From positions 29,844 through 93,843 of the forward strand of contig NZ_AUDO01000015.1 of the NCBI RefSeq assembly GCF_000425505.1: a stretch of 64,000 nt of DNA, read 5' to 3'. The stretch is from Flavobacterium frigidarium DSM 17623. GTDB lineage: Bacteria > Bacteroidota > Bacteroidia > Flavobacteriales > Flavobacteriaceae. The position numbers were made by a program, and so were the translations under genes. Shown here one piece after another: positions 8,736-19,093 of the stretch. A model generated the notes under the pieces. The model was not told the DNA's origin, searched no databases, and saw only the letters and a list, made by a program, of their open reading frames with translations. The number at the start of each line of letters is the position of its first letter. Within the stretch, counting starts at the first letter, position 1.

Positions 8736-11700
8736 ATGAGATTAAAATTCAAATGGATTTTGACACTTTTAACAGTGTTAAGTATTCAGTTTTCTTTTGC
8801 ACAAGAGAAAACAATTTCAGGAATTGTAACAGATAATACAGGTCCACTACCGGGTGTTAATGTAATTGTCAAAGGAACTATAAAAGGGGTGCAAACTGAC
8901 TTTGATGGTAAGTATTCTATAAAGGCAAATACTGGTGATGTACTAGTGTTTTCATTTATTGGACTAAAAGAATCATCGGCTAAGGTTGGATCATCAAGTT
9001 CTATTAACATGACGATGGAAAGTGGAGTGTCTTTAGACGAAGTTGTTGTTGTAGGATATAGTTCTACTACAGATAAAGCTTTTACAGGTACCTTCAAACA
9101 AATTAAGGCTGAAGTATTAGAACGTAAAAACGTTACTAATATTACGCAAGCTTTAGCTGGTGAGGTTGCTGGGGTAAGAGTTGTAAATACTTCTGGACAA
9201 CCAGGATCAAACGCTACAGTAAAAATTCGTGGTATTGGTTCAGTTAACGCTAATTCTGATCCTCTATACGTTGTTGATGGAGTTCCGTTCTTAGGAAACT
9301 TAAGTTCAATCAACTTTTCAGATATAGAATCTACTACAGTGTTAAAAGATGCTTCTGCTACAGCTATTTATGGTTCTAGAGGTGCAAATGGTGTAATTCT
9401 TATTACTACTAAAAAAGGTAGAGCTGGTGGGTCTTACATTCAAGTAGAGACTAAACTTGGAAATAACGTTGCGTTATTGCCAAGATATAAAACTATAAAA
9501 TCTGCAGATGAGTACATTGCACTAGGTTGGGAATCTTTGTATAATCAAGGTGTGATAAATGGTAATGCTGACCCAATTGGATATGCAAATACAAATTTAT
9601 TCTTGGAGAATGGTTTAGGTGGACAACAATATAACTCATGGAATGTAAGTAATGGTGGGGAACTAATTGACCCAGTTACGCGCACCGTTAGAGCAGATGT
9701 TACTAAAAAATATACACCAGAAAATTGGGAAGATTATGCTTTCCAAGCTTCTATTAGATCTGAAACTAATTTAACATTAGGTGGAGGTGAAGGAAAAACG
9801 AACTATTTTAGTTCATTTGGGTATTTGAAAGATAAAGGATATTCAATCAACTCTGACTTTGAACGTTTATCTACACGTCTAAGTGTAAACCATGAAGTGA
9901 AAGATTGGTTAAAAGGTGGAATTAATTTTGGGTACTCTTACTCTAAATCAAATAATAACGGACAGTCTTCAGATTCAGGAAGTGTGTTTTGGTTTGCAGA
10001 TAATATGCCTTCTATCTACCCATTGTTTGAAAGAAATACAGATGGATCAATTATACAAGATCCAATATACGGTGGTAACAAATATGATTACGGTGAAAAC
10101 GGTAGACGTTTTGGTGGATTAACAAATGCGATTTCTGATGCTACAAGAGAAATTGACAAAACAGGTAGACACGAACTTAATATGAATGTTTCATTCGATA
10201 TTAAATTTGCTAAATCTTTAACTTTCGAAAACAGAATTGGAGCACAATATTACAACTCTTCAAGAGACAATAAAGGAGATGCATTTTATGGTAGCTCAGC
10301 GTCTCAAGGTGGTTCAATCTTCAAATCTAAAACAGAGTTTTTAAACTATAATGTATTGAATTTATTACGTTACAAAACTAGATTCGGAGAAAGTTCATTA
10401 GAAGTTTTAGCTGCTCACGAAAATAATAAGTTGACTAATAATTATTTAAGTGCGTATAGAACGAATCTGTTTGATCCTAATGGTTTAGAATTAAATAATG
10501 CTATTGTTCAACAAAGTTCTAATTCTTATGTTGACAAGAGTTCATTGGAAAGTTACTTTGGACAAATTAACTATGATTACAAAGACACTTACTTCCTATC
10601 TGGAACAGTAAGAAGAGATGGTAGTTCTAAATTTGTTAATAATAAATGGGGAACTTTTGGTTCAGTAGGAGCGTCGTGGATTATCTCTAACGAATCATTC
10701 ATGGAGAATCAAAAATTATTTAGTTTCTTAAAAGTAAAAACTAGTTATGGTATCACAGGAGAGCAAGGTGTTCAAGATGCAAATGGTAACTTATCATATT
10801 ATCCTGGTAAAGATACATACAGTATCAATAATTTAAATGATCAAGCTTCTCTTGGAGATTACTACAAAGGTAATCCAGATTTAACATGGGAAAAATCAAA
10901 TCAGTTTCAGGCTGGAGTTGAATTTGGTTTAGGTAAATATTTAGATGTTGCTGTAGATTATTATTCTAAAAACACAAAAGACTTAATTTTTGATAGAAGA
11001 GTAGGTCCATCTTTAGGTTATGCATTAATACAGGTGAATGATGGCCAATTATTAAACCGTGGTTTAGAATTTGATGTTACTGCACACGTTTTAAAAGGTG
11101 ATGACTATTCAATTGATTTCTCTGTAAATGGGGAGTTGCCTAAAAATGAATTGTTGAAAATGCCAATTGATCCTGCTACAGGAGAACAAAAAATTATTGA
11201 CATAAGCGGTAATTACGGAAGAGCTGCAGGAAAATCTTTGTATGACTTTTATGTAAGAGAATGGGCAGGAGTTGACGTGCAAACGGGAGCGCCACAGTGG
11301 AACGCTTATTACTATGATGCTAATGGTAACGGTGCTCAAGATACAGGAGAAGCATTTATTAAGTCATTGTATGATTATGGAGTGCAAAATCCTAATAATG
11401 TTTCTGGAATCGTGGAAACTACTACTAATAATTATGCTGATGCCGCTACAAAATTCATTGGTAAGTCAGCTATTCCTGCAGTTAGAGGAGCTTTCACTTT
11501 AAGCACAAAATACAAAGCATTTAGTTTAAGCACTCAGTTTTTATATAGCTTAGGTGGTTATTCTTATGACGGTGCTTATGCTCAATTAATGCACAGTGAT
11601 TTAATTGGATCAAACAACTGGAGTGAAGATATTAGAAACAGATGGCAACAGCCTGGTGACATCACTAATGTTCCTCGTTTATCTAATAATGAAGATATAA

Positions 11701-11963
11701 GTGGAAATGGTGTGTCATCTAGATTCATTACTAAAGCTGATTATTTGTCTTTAAATAACGTTAGAGTAGGATTCTCTATGCCAGATGACTTTTTGAAATC
11801 ATTAAACATGTATTCTCTAGATGTTTATGTTTCAGGAGATAACTTATTATTATTCTCTCAAAGAGATGGATTTAACCCTTCTTCATCTTTATCAGGAGCT
11901 TCTAGTACTTATAGTTATTCTCCAATGTCTACTATCTCATTAGGATTGAAGGCTAAGTTTTAA
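8736..11963 (+). CDS. SusC/RagA-type TonB-dependent outer-membrane transporter (pair 2)
   Basis: 1075 residues. Signal peptide MRLKFKWIL...FSFAQ is almost the same as in the susC1 product and is followed by the same carboxypeptidase-regulatory-like domain. The plug carries DPLYVVDGVPF and LKDASATAIYGSRGANG, and the barrel ends in TISLGLKAKF. The paralogue at 3351 shares the block PGDITxVPRL near the C-terminus, which points to an old duplication of the whole SusCD unit. Its susD partner begins 18 nt downstream. No degradative enzyme is linked, so the imported substrate (glycan or peptide) is unknown. Confidence 0.95.
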   Translation: MRLKFKWILTLLTVLSIQFSFAQEKTISGIVTDNTGPLPGVNVIVKGTIKGVQTDFDGKYSIKANTGDVLVFSFIGLKESSAKVGSSSSINMTMESGVSLDEVVVVGYSSTTDKAFTGTFKQIKAEVLERKNVTNITQALAGEVAGVRVVNTSGQPGSNATVKIRGIGSVNANSDPLYVVDGVPFLGNLSSINFSDIESTTVLKDASATAIYGSRGANGVILITTKKGRAGGSYIQVETKLGNNVALLPRYKTIKSADEYIALGWESLYNQGVINGNADPIGYANTNLFLENGLGGQQYNSWNVSNGGELIDPVTRTVRADVTKKYTPENWEDYAFQASIRSETNLTLGGGEGKTNYFSSFGYLKDKGYSINSDFERLSTRLSVNHEVKDWLKGGINFGYSYSKSNNNGQSSDSGSVFWFADNMPSIYPLFERNTDGSIIQDPIYGGNKYDYGENGRRFGGLTNAISDATREIDKTGRHELNMNVSFDIKFAKSLTFENRIGAQYYNSSRDNKGDAFYGSSASQGGSIFKSKTEFLNYNVLNLLRYKTRFGESSLEVLAAHENNKLTNNYLSAYRTNLFDPNGLELNNAIVQQSSNSYVDKSSLESYFGQINYDYKDTYFLSGTVRRDGSSKFVNNKWGTFGSVGASWIISNESFMENQKLFSFLKVKTSYGITGEQGVQDANGNLSYYPGKDTYSINNLNDQASLGDYYKGNPDLTWEKSNQFQAGVEFGLGKYLDVAVDYYSKNTKDLIFDRRVGPSLGYALIQVNDGQLLNRGLEFDVTAHVLKGDDYSIDFSVNGELPKNELLKMPIDPATGEQKIIDISGNYGRAAGKSLYDFYVREWAGVDVQTGAPQWNAYYYDANGNGAQDTGEAFIKSLYDYGVQNPNNVSGIVETTTNNYADAATKFIGKSAIPAVRGAFTLSTKYKAFSLSTQFLYSLGGYSYDGAYAQLMHSDLIGSNNWSEDIRNRWQQPGDITNVPRLSNNEDISGNGVSSRFITKADYLSLNNVRVGFSMPDDFLKSLNMYSLDVYVSGDNLLLFSQRDGFNPSSSLSGASSTYSYSPMSTISLGLKAKF

Positions 11964-11980
11964 TTTTAAAATAAAGAAAA

Positions 11981-13468
11981 ATGAAAAAAAATATAAAATT
12001 AATTTTAACATTCTCAGCTGTATTAGTCTTTACTGCGTGTAGTGAAGATTATTTAGTAGCAGAGCCTACAGAGCTTGTCTCTTCTGATCAATTATCAGAG
12101 ATTGCTGAGATTAAACCAGAAGCTGTGAATGCATTGCTCTCAGGTATTTACACTACTATGTATACTGCTGGTTCTGGTGGTACTACAAGTCATGATGATT
12201 TCGGACAAAAAGGTTATGATATCTATACTGATATGCTTGCATCTGATATGGTGTTAGCAGGGTTGAACTATGGTTGGTATACTAATATTGTAAATTACCA
12301 AACAACTACCAATTTTACTGACCTTAATAATTACAAACCTTGGAGGTATTACTATAGAATTGTACTTTCTAGTAATCAAATTATTGAAGCTTTTGGTGGA
12401 AATGATGCTACACCAGAAACTGATGAAGCTAAGCACATAATTGGACAAGCAAAAGCATTACGTGCCTATGCATATTTCTACTTAACACAGCTGTATCAAA
12501 AAGAATACATAGCTGATGAGTTGATTTTACCAATCTATACTGATACAAAGGTTCCAAATCAGCCTAAGAGTTCTGCCGCTGATGTATATGCTTTAATGAT
12601 TAAAGATTTAACTGAAGCAGAAACATTGCTAGCAACTTTTAAAAGAGACAATAAAAGTAGTTTAAATCAATCTGTAGCTCAAGGACTTCTAGCTTATGTT
12701 TATGGTGCACAACGTAATTACCAAAAAGTTATGGAAGTAACTAATAAAATTATTGCTAAGAATGAATTTCCTTTGACTACAGCATCACAACTAGTGGGCA
12801 AAGTAGATGCTGATGGTAAATTGCTTAATAGTGATTCAGGATTTAATAATGTTGCTACAGCTAGTTGGATGTGGGGAGTTGATTTAACTGTTGCTAACGA
12901 TTTAGATTTAGTATCGTGGTGGGGACAGGTTGACCGTTATACATATAGTTATGCTTGGGCTGGAGATCCAAAAACAATGGATAAAAAACTTCAAGATCAA
13001 ATAAAAGATACTGATATTAGAAAAGGTCAATTTACTTCTATCGGTAGACCTTCTTTTAAATTCTTTGATCCAGCCAGAGTTATTGGAGGACAAAGAACAG
13101 TTACTACAGATTATGTATACATGAGAATTGAAGAAATGTATCTTTTAAATGCTGAAGCTAAAGCAATGTTAGGTAGTGATCAAGATGCTAGAACAATGCT
13201 TAAAACTTTACTTACAATTAGAGGAGTTGATGGTGCTTACCTAGACGCTTTAGCGGGAGTTGCTTTGCAAAAAGAGATTTACTTACAAACAAGAATTGAA
13301 TTCTGGGGTGAAGGTAAAACTTACTTAGCAATGAAAAGAAACAAAGCAACTGTAACAAGAGGATCTAATCACTTGTATTTTGCAGGTGATAGTTTTCAAT
13401 ACAATGACGATAAGTTAACATTTGAGATTCCACAAAATGAGATTTTGAATAATCCATTAATCAATTAA
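11981..13468 (+). CDS. SusD/RagB-family substrate-binding lipoprotein (pair 2)
   Basis: 495 residues with a lipoprotein signal (VFTAC, Cys20) and the SusD-type start SEDYLVAEPTE. The central helix AKALRAYAYFYLTQLY and the C-terminal pattern EEMYLLNAEAKAM ... ARIEFWGEGKTYL-like (here TRIEFWGEGKTYLAMKR) are typical of the family. It is the surface lid of the SusC encoded 18 nt upstream. It is shorter than the SusD of pair 1 and visibly diverged from it, suggesting the two systems bind different ligands. A strong terminator follows at 13491. Confidence 0.95.
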   Translation: MKKNIKLILTFSAVLVFTACSEDYLVAEPTELVSSDQLSEIAEIKPEAVNALLSGIYTTMYTAGSGGTTSHDDFGQKGYDIYTDMLASDMVLAGLNYGWYTNIVNYQTTTNFTDLNNYKPWRYYYRIVLSSNQIIEAFGGNDATPETDEAKHIIGQAKALRAYAYFYLTQLYQKEYIADELILPIYTDTKVPNQPKSSAADVYALMIKDLTEAETLLATFKRDNKSSLNQSVAQGLLAYVYGAQRNYQKVMEVTNKIIAKNEFPLTTASQLVGKVDADGKLLNSDSGFNNVATASWMWGVDLTVANDLDLVSWWGQVDRYTYSYAWAGDPKTMDKKLQDQIKDTDIRKGQFTSIGRPSFKFFDPARVIGGQRTVTTDYVYMRIEEMYLLNAEAKAMLGSDQDARTMLKTLLTIRGVDGAYLDALAGVALQKEIYLQTRIEFWGEGKTYLAMKRNKATVTRGSNHLYFAGDSFQYNDDKLTFEIPQNEILNNPLIN

Positions 13469-13490
13469 GTTTTGATTAACTGATCAATTA

Positions 13491-13515
13491 AACCCGCTTT
13501 CGAGCGGGTTTTTTG
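13491..13515 (+). terminator. Terminator after susCD pair 2
   Basis: AACCCGCTTTCGAGCGGGTT hairpin followed by a T-run. Confidence 0.85.
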
Positions 13516-13583
13516 TTTTCTATTGCTTTTTTAATTTACCTTTGGATTTTAATTGTATTTTATCCAATCATATATTTCATCTC

Positions 13584-15542
13584 ATGAGGAGCTTACTTTT
13601 TGTAATTTTATTGATATTGCCAGCAAGCTTACTTGGCCAACGTACTTTAAATAATATAAATAGCATTGGTAAAACAAATGTTAAGGCAGATAGTAATGAA
13701 CGTTCGTCCGACTCTATCAAACCAGAAAAAATAGCCAACATTGATCAATATCGTTTTATCAATATTGATAGGGATACCACATATCTAGATACATCTTTGA
13801 CGATTCAAAGAGAGTATTCATTTAACTATTTACATAAAGATAATTTTGGGTTACTAGCATTCCCGAATGAAGGTCAAACATATAATACCTTACAATACGG
13901 ACTTGATAAATACAGCCCTTATCCAGAGATGGGTTTTAAAGCTAAGCACTTTAACTTTCTTGAGGCTAACGATATTAAATACAGTTCTGTCGCAACTCCT
14001 GTAACCGAATTATATTTTAGGTCAGTAATGCAAAAAGGACAAAACCTAGATGCTTTCTTTACCTTAAATATCAATCCTAGATTAAATTTTTCGATAGCCT
14101 ACAAAGGTTTAAGATCAGAGGGGAATTATATTAACCAACTGACAAGTACAGGGAATTTTAGGTTTACTTCAAGTTATAGTGCCAAGGATGAACGCTATGT
14201 TTTAAATGCGCATTATACATATCAGGATATCTTGAATGAAGAAAATGGTGGAATCACTACAATTACTGATTTCGAAGGTGAAAACTCTGATTATGATAAT
14301 CGTGAGCGTTTACAAGTTTATTTCTCAGATGCACAATCATTTTTAAAAGGTAGAAGATTGTTTGCCGATCACTATTTTAGAGTTAACTCTAAAAAAGGTG
14401 CAAATAATTTATATGTAAACCATCAATTTAATTATGAGAATAAATTTTTTGAATTCAACCAACCAACCGTTACCTCTACTGTTGGTACGACTTCGATTAT
14501 AAGATTTGGAGATTCATATAAAGATAGTGGTATCAATGATCAAACACATTATAATAAAATGTACAACAAAGTAGGTTTAACTTATGAGAATCTCACTTTA
14601 GGTAAATTTCAATTTTTTGTGGATGATTACCAAAGTAATTTTTATTACAACCAAATATTAATTAGAACTGATGGTACGATTCCAGCTTCACTATCTCGTA
14701 ATATCAATAGCGCAGGTGGGCAATATGATTACCAAAAGAATAAATGGACTGGTAAATTTTTATACTCAAGATCGATAACTAACCAATCATTATCGAATTT
14801 AGATGCGAAAATGAAATACGATTTAAATGATGATTTTCAATTTAACTTTGAATACCAAAATTTAAATAAATTGCCCAACGATAATTACAATTTATATCAA
14901 AGTAGTTATGTGGCTTACAACTGGTCGAATGATTTTAAGAACGAGAAAGTAAATGAAATATCTGCTGAGGCTATAACACCGTGGTTAACTGCTTCTGCTA
15001 AATTCTCTACCTTAAATGATCATCTTTATTTTAATGATGTTGCTTTAGACGATGCGCAACAAATCGTGTCTCCACAGCAATATGATAAAACAATCAACTA
15101 CGTTTCTCTTAAGTTAGGTCGCGAATTCAAGTATGGGAAGTTTGCTTTAGACAACACAATTTTGTACCAAAATGCGAGTCAGGATGATAATATTTTAAAT
15201 GTTCCAAAAATTGTAACTCGAAACACAATTTACTTTACTGACTTTTTATTTAAAAAAGCATTGTTCTTGCAAACGGGAATTACATTAAATTATTTCTCTA
15301 AATACTATGCAAATGAATATAATCCGGTTGTAGGAGAGTTTTTTGTGCAAGACAAAAAAGAGATCGGGAATTATCCCAATTTAGATTTTTTTATCAATGC
15401 AAAAATTCAACGCACTCGTATTTATTTTAAAGCAGAACATTTTAACTCTTCACTTACGGGTAACAATTTTTACGCTTCTCCTAATAATCCTTATAGAGAT
15501 TTTATGTTGCGTTTTGGTTTAATCTGGAACTTTTTCAATTAG
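13584..15542 (+). CDS. Putative porin (Porin_10 family)
   Basis: 652 residues from ATG 13584, which directly begins a signal peptide (MRSLLFVILLILPASLLGQ). The longer frame from TTG 13542 adds 14 residues that do not look like part of a signal. The body is rich in Tyr, Asn and Phe in alternating strands and ends in a terminal aromatic strand (RFGLIWNFFN), as in Bacteroidetes proteins assigned to the putative-porin family. It would form an outer-membrane channel of unknown specificity. A terminator separates it from susD2, so it is probably a separate unit. The ligand and physiological role are unknown. Confidence 0.8.
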   Translation: MRSLLFVILLILPASLLGQRTLNNINSIGKTNVKADSNERSSDSIKPEKIANIDQYRFINIDRDTTYLDTSLTIQREYSFNYLHKDNFGLLAFPNEGQTYNTLQYGLDKYSPYPEMGFKAKHFNFLEANDIKYSSVATPVTELYFRSVMQKGQNLDAFFTLNINPRLNFSIAYKGLRSEGNYINQLTSTGNFRFTSSYSAKDERYVLNAHYTYQDILNEENGGITTITDFEGENSDYDNRERLQVYFSDAQSFLKGRRLFADHYFRVNSKKGANNLYVNHQFNYENKFFEFNQPTVTSTVGTTSIIRFGDSYKDSGINDQTHYNKMYNKVGLTYENLTLGKFQFFVDDYQSNFYYNQILIRTDGTIPASLSRNINSAGGQYDYQKNKWTGKFLYSRSITNQSLSNLDAKMKYDLNDDFQFNFEYQNLNKLPNDNYNLYQSSYVAYNWSNDFKNEKVNEISAEAITPWLTASAKFSTLNDHLYFNDVALDDAQQIVSPQQYDKTINYVSLKLGREFKYGKFALDNTILYQNASQDDNILNVPKIVTRNTIYFTDFLFKKALFLQTGITLNYFSKYYANEYNPVVGEFFVQDKKEIGNYPNLDFFINAKIQRTRIYFKAEHFNSSLTGNNFYASPNNPYRDFMLRFGLIWNFFN

Positions 15543-15664
15543 GACCTCATTGATTTAAATATAAAGATTGCTCTGTAATATCTATAATCCGTTATTTATT
15601 CTTTGTTTTTATGCGTGAAAATCTAGAATAATTTATTCCATGATTTGAATGCAGCTAGGATTGC

Positions 15665-15696
15665 TTGTGGTTATTTAATTCAAAATACTATCTTTG
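15665..15696 (+). promoter_or_regulatory. Promoter of the cystathionine beta-synthase gene
   Basis: TTG at 15665-15667 and TATCTTTG at 15689-15696 are 21 nt apart, matching the Bacteroidetes -33/-7 consensus. The leader is about 40 nt. Confidence 0.7.
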
Positions 15697-15740
15697 CAAA
15701 AGTATTTATTATTAAATTACAATCTAAAAAGTAAAACTAA

Positions 15741-17102
15741 ATGCAGTACGCAGAAAATATATTAGGGACTATAGGAGATACTCCATTAGTTAAATTAAAT
15801 AGAGTAACTAAAGATGTTGATGCTTTGGTTTTGGCAAAAGTGGAGACTTTCAATCCAGGTAATTCTGTAAAAGATCGTATGGCTATCAAGATGATTGATG
15901 ATGCTGAAGCCGATGGTCGCTTGCAACCCGGAGGAACTATTATTGAGGGGACTTCTGGTAATACAGGAATGGGATTAGCACTTGTTGCGATTGTACGTGG
16001 TTACAAACTTATCTGTGTTATCTCTGATAAACAATCAAAAGAGAAAATGGATATTCTTAGAGCTGTAGGAGCAAAAGTTGTTGTTTGCCCTACGGATGTA
16101 GAGCCTACAGATCCACGCTCTTACTACTCAGTTTCTAAAAGATTAGCAACGGAAACTCCTAACTCTTGGTATGTAAATCAATATGACAATCCATCAAATG
16201 CAATAGCTCACTACGAGCAAACTGGTCCAGAGATTTGGGAGCAAACAGAAGGGAAAATCACACACTTTATTGCTGGTGTGGGAACTGGAGGTACAATTTC
16301 AGGAGTTGGTAAATATCTCAAAGAAAAAAATCCAAATATTAAAATATGGGGAATCGACACCTATGGTTCTGTTTTTAAAAAGTATCACGAAACGGGTGTT
16401 TTTGATGAAAACGAAATTTATTCATATATCACAGAGGGTATTGGGGAAGATATTTTGCCAGAAAATGTAAACTTTTCTATAATAGATGGTTTTACAAAAG
16501 TGACGGATAAGGACGCGGCGGTTTATACCAGAAAAATAGCTTTAGAAGAAGGTATATTTGTTGGTAATTCAGCTGGTGCAGCCATCAAAGGACTTTTGCA
16601 ATTAAAAGATCATTTCAAGCCAGAAGATGTCGTTGTTGTGTTGTTTCATGATTCAGGAAGTCGCTACGTAGGGAAGATGTTTAATGATGACTGGATGCGT
16701 GAAAGAGGTTTCTTAGACGAAACAATTACAAAGGCAGAAGATGTAATCAAAGATCATATTGACAAGCAGTTAATAGTGGCAAGAACAGAAGAGTTAGTCT
16801 CTCATGCAATCGAGCGAATGCGTAAATATAAGATTTCTCAAATACCAGTAATGGATATTACAGGTTTTGTGGGTTCGTTAGACGAGTCTGATTTATTTCA
16901 AAGCTATGTTTCTGATAAAAATACTGCCGAAAGACCAATACGAGAAGTGATGGGGAAAGCATATCCTATTGTACAACTAGGAACTACGATTGAAGAGGTT
17001 TCTAAATTATTCAGTAAGGAAAACCAAGCAGTGCTGGTTGATCTAGGAAATGGTAAACATCATATTATTACTAAGTATGATATTATTGGTTCTATAAAAT
17101 AA
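15741..17102 (+). CDS. Cystathionine beta-synthase-type PLP enzyme with two CBS domains
   Basis: 453 residues. The N-terminal two thirds is a fold-type II PLP enzyme of the cysteine synthase/CBS family: FNPGNSVKDRM with the PLP lysine K44, EGTSGNTG (phosphate/substrate loop) and GVGTGGTISG (PLP phosphate cup). The C-terminal third (about 335-453) contains a pair of CBS domains. Enzymes of this layout condense serine, O-acetylserine or cysteine with homocysteine or sulfide in transsulfuration and cysteine metabolism. The CBS pair often binds adenosyl ligands. The exact reaction (cystathionine versus cysteine synthesis) cannot be fixed from sequence. It is monocistronic, with its own promoter and a terminator at 17125. 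Confidence 0.88.
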   Translation: MQYAENILGTIGDTPLVKLNRVTKDVDALVLAKVETFNPGNSVKDRMAIKMIDDAEADGRLQPGGTIIEGTSGNTGMGLALVAIVRGYKLICVISDKQSKEKMDILRAVGAKVVVCPTDVEPTDPRSYYSVSKRLATETPNSWYVNQYDNPSNAIAHYEQTGPEIWEQTEGKITHFIAGVGTGGTISGVGKYLKEKNPNIKIWGIDTYGSVFKKYHETGVFDENEIYSYITEGIGEDILPENVNFSIIDGFTKVTDKDAAVYTRKIALEEGIFVGNSAGAAIKGLLQLKDHFKPEDVVVVLFHDSGSRYVGKMFNDDWMRERGFLDETITKAEDVIKDHIDKQLIVARTEELVSHAIERMRKYKISQIPVMDITGFVGSLDESDLFQSYVSDKNTAERPIREVMGKAYPIVQLGTTIEEVSKLFSKENQAVLVDLGNGKHHIITKYDIIGSIK

Positions 17103-17124
17103 ATCATATCAAATAATTTATTGG

Positions 17125-17177
17125 GCCACGAGTTTTTATTCAAGATCTATATTTAGAATAAAATTCGTGGTTTTTTA
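17125..17177 (+). terminator. Terminator after cystathionine beta-synthase gene
   Basis: CCACGAGTTTTTATTC pairs with GAATAAAATTCGTGG across an AT-rich loop and is followed by TTTTTT. Confidence 0.75.
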
Positions 17178-17213
17178 TGCTTAAGATTTTACGATATAAA
17201 TAAAAAAATATAA

Positions 17214-17696
17214 ATGACTTTTACTGCTATAGATTTCGAAACTGCCATAGGACATCACCCTTGTTCAGTGGGAATAGTTACTGTCGAAAACGGCGTAATT
17301 ACAGATGAATATGTTACTTTAATTAAGCCGCCAAATAATTTGTACTCGCCTTATACCATTCAAGTACATGGTATACACCCTAGGGATACCGCAAACGCAA
17401 AAACATTCTCTCAGGTATTTCCCGAAATCCAAAGAAGGCTTCAAGGTAAAGTAGTCGTAGCTCATAATGAAAGCTTCGATCGAAATGTTTTAAGTAAATC
17501 AATGGCGCTATATAACTTAGATTATAGTTGTTTGAATATTGCAGCTAAGTGGGAGTGTACTGTCAAAATATATAAAGCAAAAGGTTTAAAACCTACCAAA
17601 TTAAGTGATTGCTGTCGCGAAATGAATATTGCTTTAAATCATCATGAGGCACTTTCTGATGCAAGAGCTTGTGCTCAATTATACCTATTGAAATAA
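17214..17696 (+). CDS. 3'-5' exonuclease, DnaQ/epsilon-like (DEDDh)
   Basis: 160 residues forming a compact stand-alone exonuclease domain. The DEDDh residues are visible: D7 and E9 in AIDFET, D89 in HNESFDRNVL, and H144 with D149 in HHEALSDA. Family members remove 3' nucleotides from DNA or RNA. The short length and absence of other domains suggest an accessory proofreading or repair nuclease rather than the main replicative epsilon subunit. It lies between two terminators or gaps with no clear operon partner; the DUF2851 gene starts 58 nt later on the same strand. Confidence 0.88.
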   Translation: MTFTAIDFETAIGHHPCSVGIVTVENGVITDEYVTLIKPPNNLYSPYTIQVHGIHPRDTANAKTFSQVFPEIQRRLQGKVVVAHNESFDRNVLSKSMALYNLDYSCLNIAAKWECTVKIYKAKGLKPTKLSDCCREMNIALNHHEALSDARACAQLYLLK

Positions 17697-17754
17697 ATTT
17701 CGATTTGTTAAAGCATTTATTTTCATTATATTAGTGGTTTAACCAACTTGTATT

Positions 17755-19035
17755 ATGAAAGAAGCTTTTTTACATCACCTTTGGAAATTCAAAAAATTTG
17801 ACACATTGAATTTGCGGACTGTAAAGAATGAGGAAATCTTAATTTCTAATGTTGGTCAATATTTAGAACTGGCTGGTCCAGACTTTTTTAATGCGCAGAT
17901 CATAATAGGAAATCAAAAGTGGGCTGGTAATGTCGAAATACACATCAACTCTTCTGATTGGTATGTTCATAATCACGAGCGCGACGCTAACTACGACAAC
18001 GTGATATTGCATGTGGTTTGGAACCACGATACAGAAATCTTTAGAAAAGATAATTCCGAGATACCTGTTTTAGAATTAAAACATTATGTTACTCACGAGA
18101 CACTTACAAGTTATCAATCCTTAATGACGCCTCAGTCTTGGATTAACTGCGAAAATGATTTGAGCACGATTGATGATTTTACTATTAAAAATTGGCAAGA
18201 GCGGTTGTTTTTTGAGCGCTTAGAACGAAAATCTACTTTTATAAATGATTTACTGATTCAAACAAATAATGATTGGGAAGCAGTGTTGTTTTGCTTGCTT
18301 GCTAAGAATTTTGGTTTAAATACAAATGGGGCTACTTTCTTTAAAATTGCACAACAAATACCTATTCAAATAATAAGGAAAGAATCCAGCGAGATTGAAA
18401 ATTTAGAAGCATTGTTCTTTGGTACTGCTCACCTTCTTGAAGTCCAAAAAGAGGATTTGTATTTTAAGGATCTTAAATTTAGATATTTTTATTTATTGAA
18501 TAAATACCAGCTTGAGACCACAATAGTCGAGCCTCTGCAATTCTTCAAGCACCGGCCGGACAACTTCCCTACAATTCGGTTAGCCCAACTAGCGTCTTTA
18601 TATGCTACTCAACAAAATTTATTTTCGAAAATAATTAATACATTTTCTGCAAAGGATTTATATGATGTATTCAAGGTAGCCGTTTCTGCTTATTGGAAAA
18701 CACATTATACGTTTGATAATGAAAGTGATTTTAAACATAAAAAAATAGCAAAGGGATTTGTAGATTTAGTAATTATCAATACAATTATTCCGTTGCAATT
18801 TGCTTATAGCAAAACTATGGGTTTTAGTGATACAGATAAGCTTGTCACTTTAATGGAGCAACTAGCACCCGAAAAGAATACAATTATTCAAAAATTTAGC
18901 TATTTTGGGCTAGATTCAAAAAGTGCCTTTGATTCGCAGTCTTTGTTACAGTTAAAGAACGAATACTGTAATAAGGGGAAATGTTTGGAATGTGGAATAG
19001 GGATGGAGCTACTAAAAAAAGCTAGAGTGACATGA
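17755..19035 (+). CDS. DUF2851 family protein
   Basis: 426 residues, recognised as the DUF2851 family common in Bacteroidetes. The N-terminus has the characteristic FLHHLWKF and the block AGPDFFNAQIIIGNQKWAGNVEIHI, followed by HNHERDANYDNVILHVVWNHD. A Cys group (C-x4-C-x2-C) near the C-terminus, in CNKGKCLECGIG, could bind metal. There is no signal peptide or membrane segment. The biochemical function is unknown. The neighbours (an exonuclease upstream, a PspC protein 58 nt downstream) do not define a pathway. Confidence 0.85.
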   Translation: MKEAFLHHLWKFKKFDTLNLRTVKNEEILISNVGQYLELAGPDFFNAQIIIGNQKWAGNVEIHINSSDWYVHNHERDANYDNVILHVVWNHDTEIFRKDNSEIPVLELKHYVTHETLTSYQSLMTPQSWINCENDLSTIDDFTIKNWQERLFFERLERKSTFINDLLIQTNNDWEAVLFCLLAKNFGLNTNGATFFKIAQQIPIQIIRKESSEIENLEALFFGTAHLLEVQKEDLYFKDLKFRYFYLLNKYQLETTIVEPLQFFKHRPDNFPTIRLAQLASLYATQQNLFSKIINTFSAKDLYDVFKVAVSAYWKTHYTFDNESDFKHKKIAKGFVDLVIINTIIPLQFAYSKTMGFSDTDKLVTLMEQLAPEKNTIIQKFSYFGLDSKSAFDSQSLLQLKNEYCNKGKCLECGIGMELLKKARVT

Positions 19036-19059
19036 TAATGTTTTTTTATAATAAAAGCT

Positions 19060-19067
19060 TATTTTTG
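19060..19067 (+). promoter_or_regulatory. Possible promoter of the PspC gene
   Basis: TATTTTTG fits the -7 box TAnnTTTG, 26 nt before the ATG. No clear -33 TTG was seen. Confidence 0.45.
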
Positions 19068-19093
19068 CATTTGAACATTAGAAGATAGTCCTT

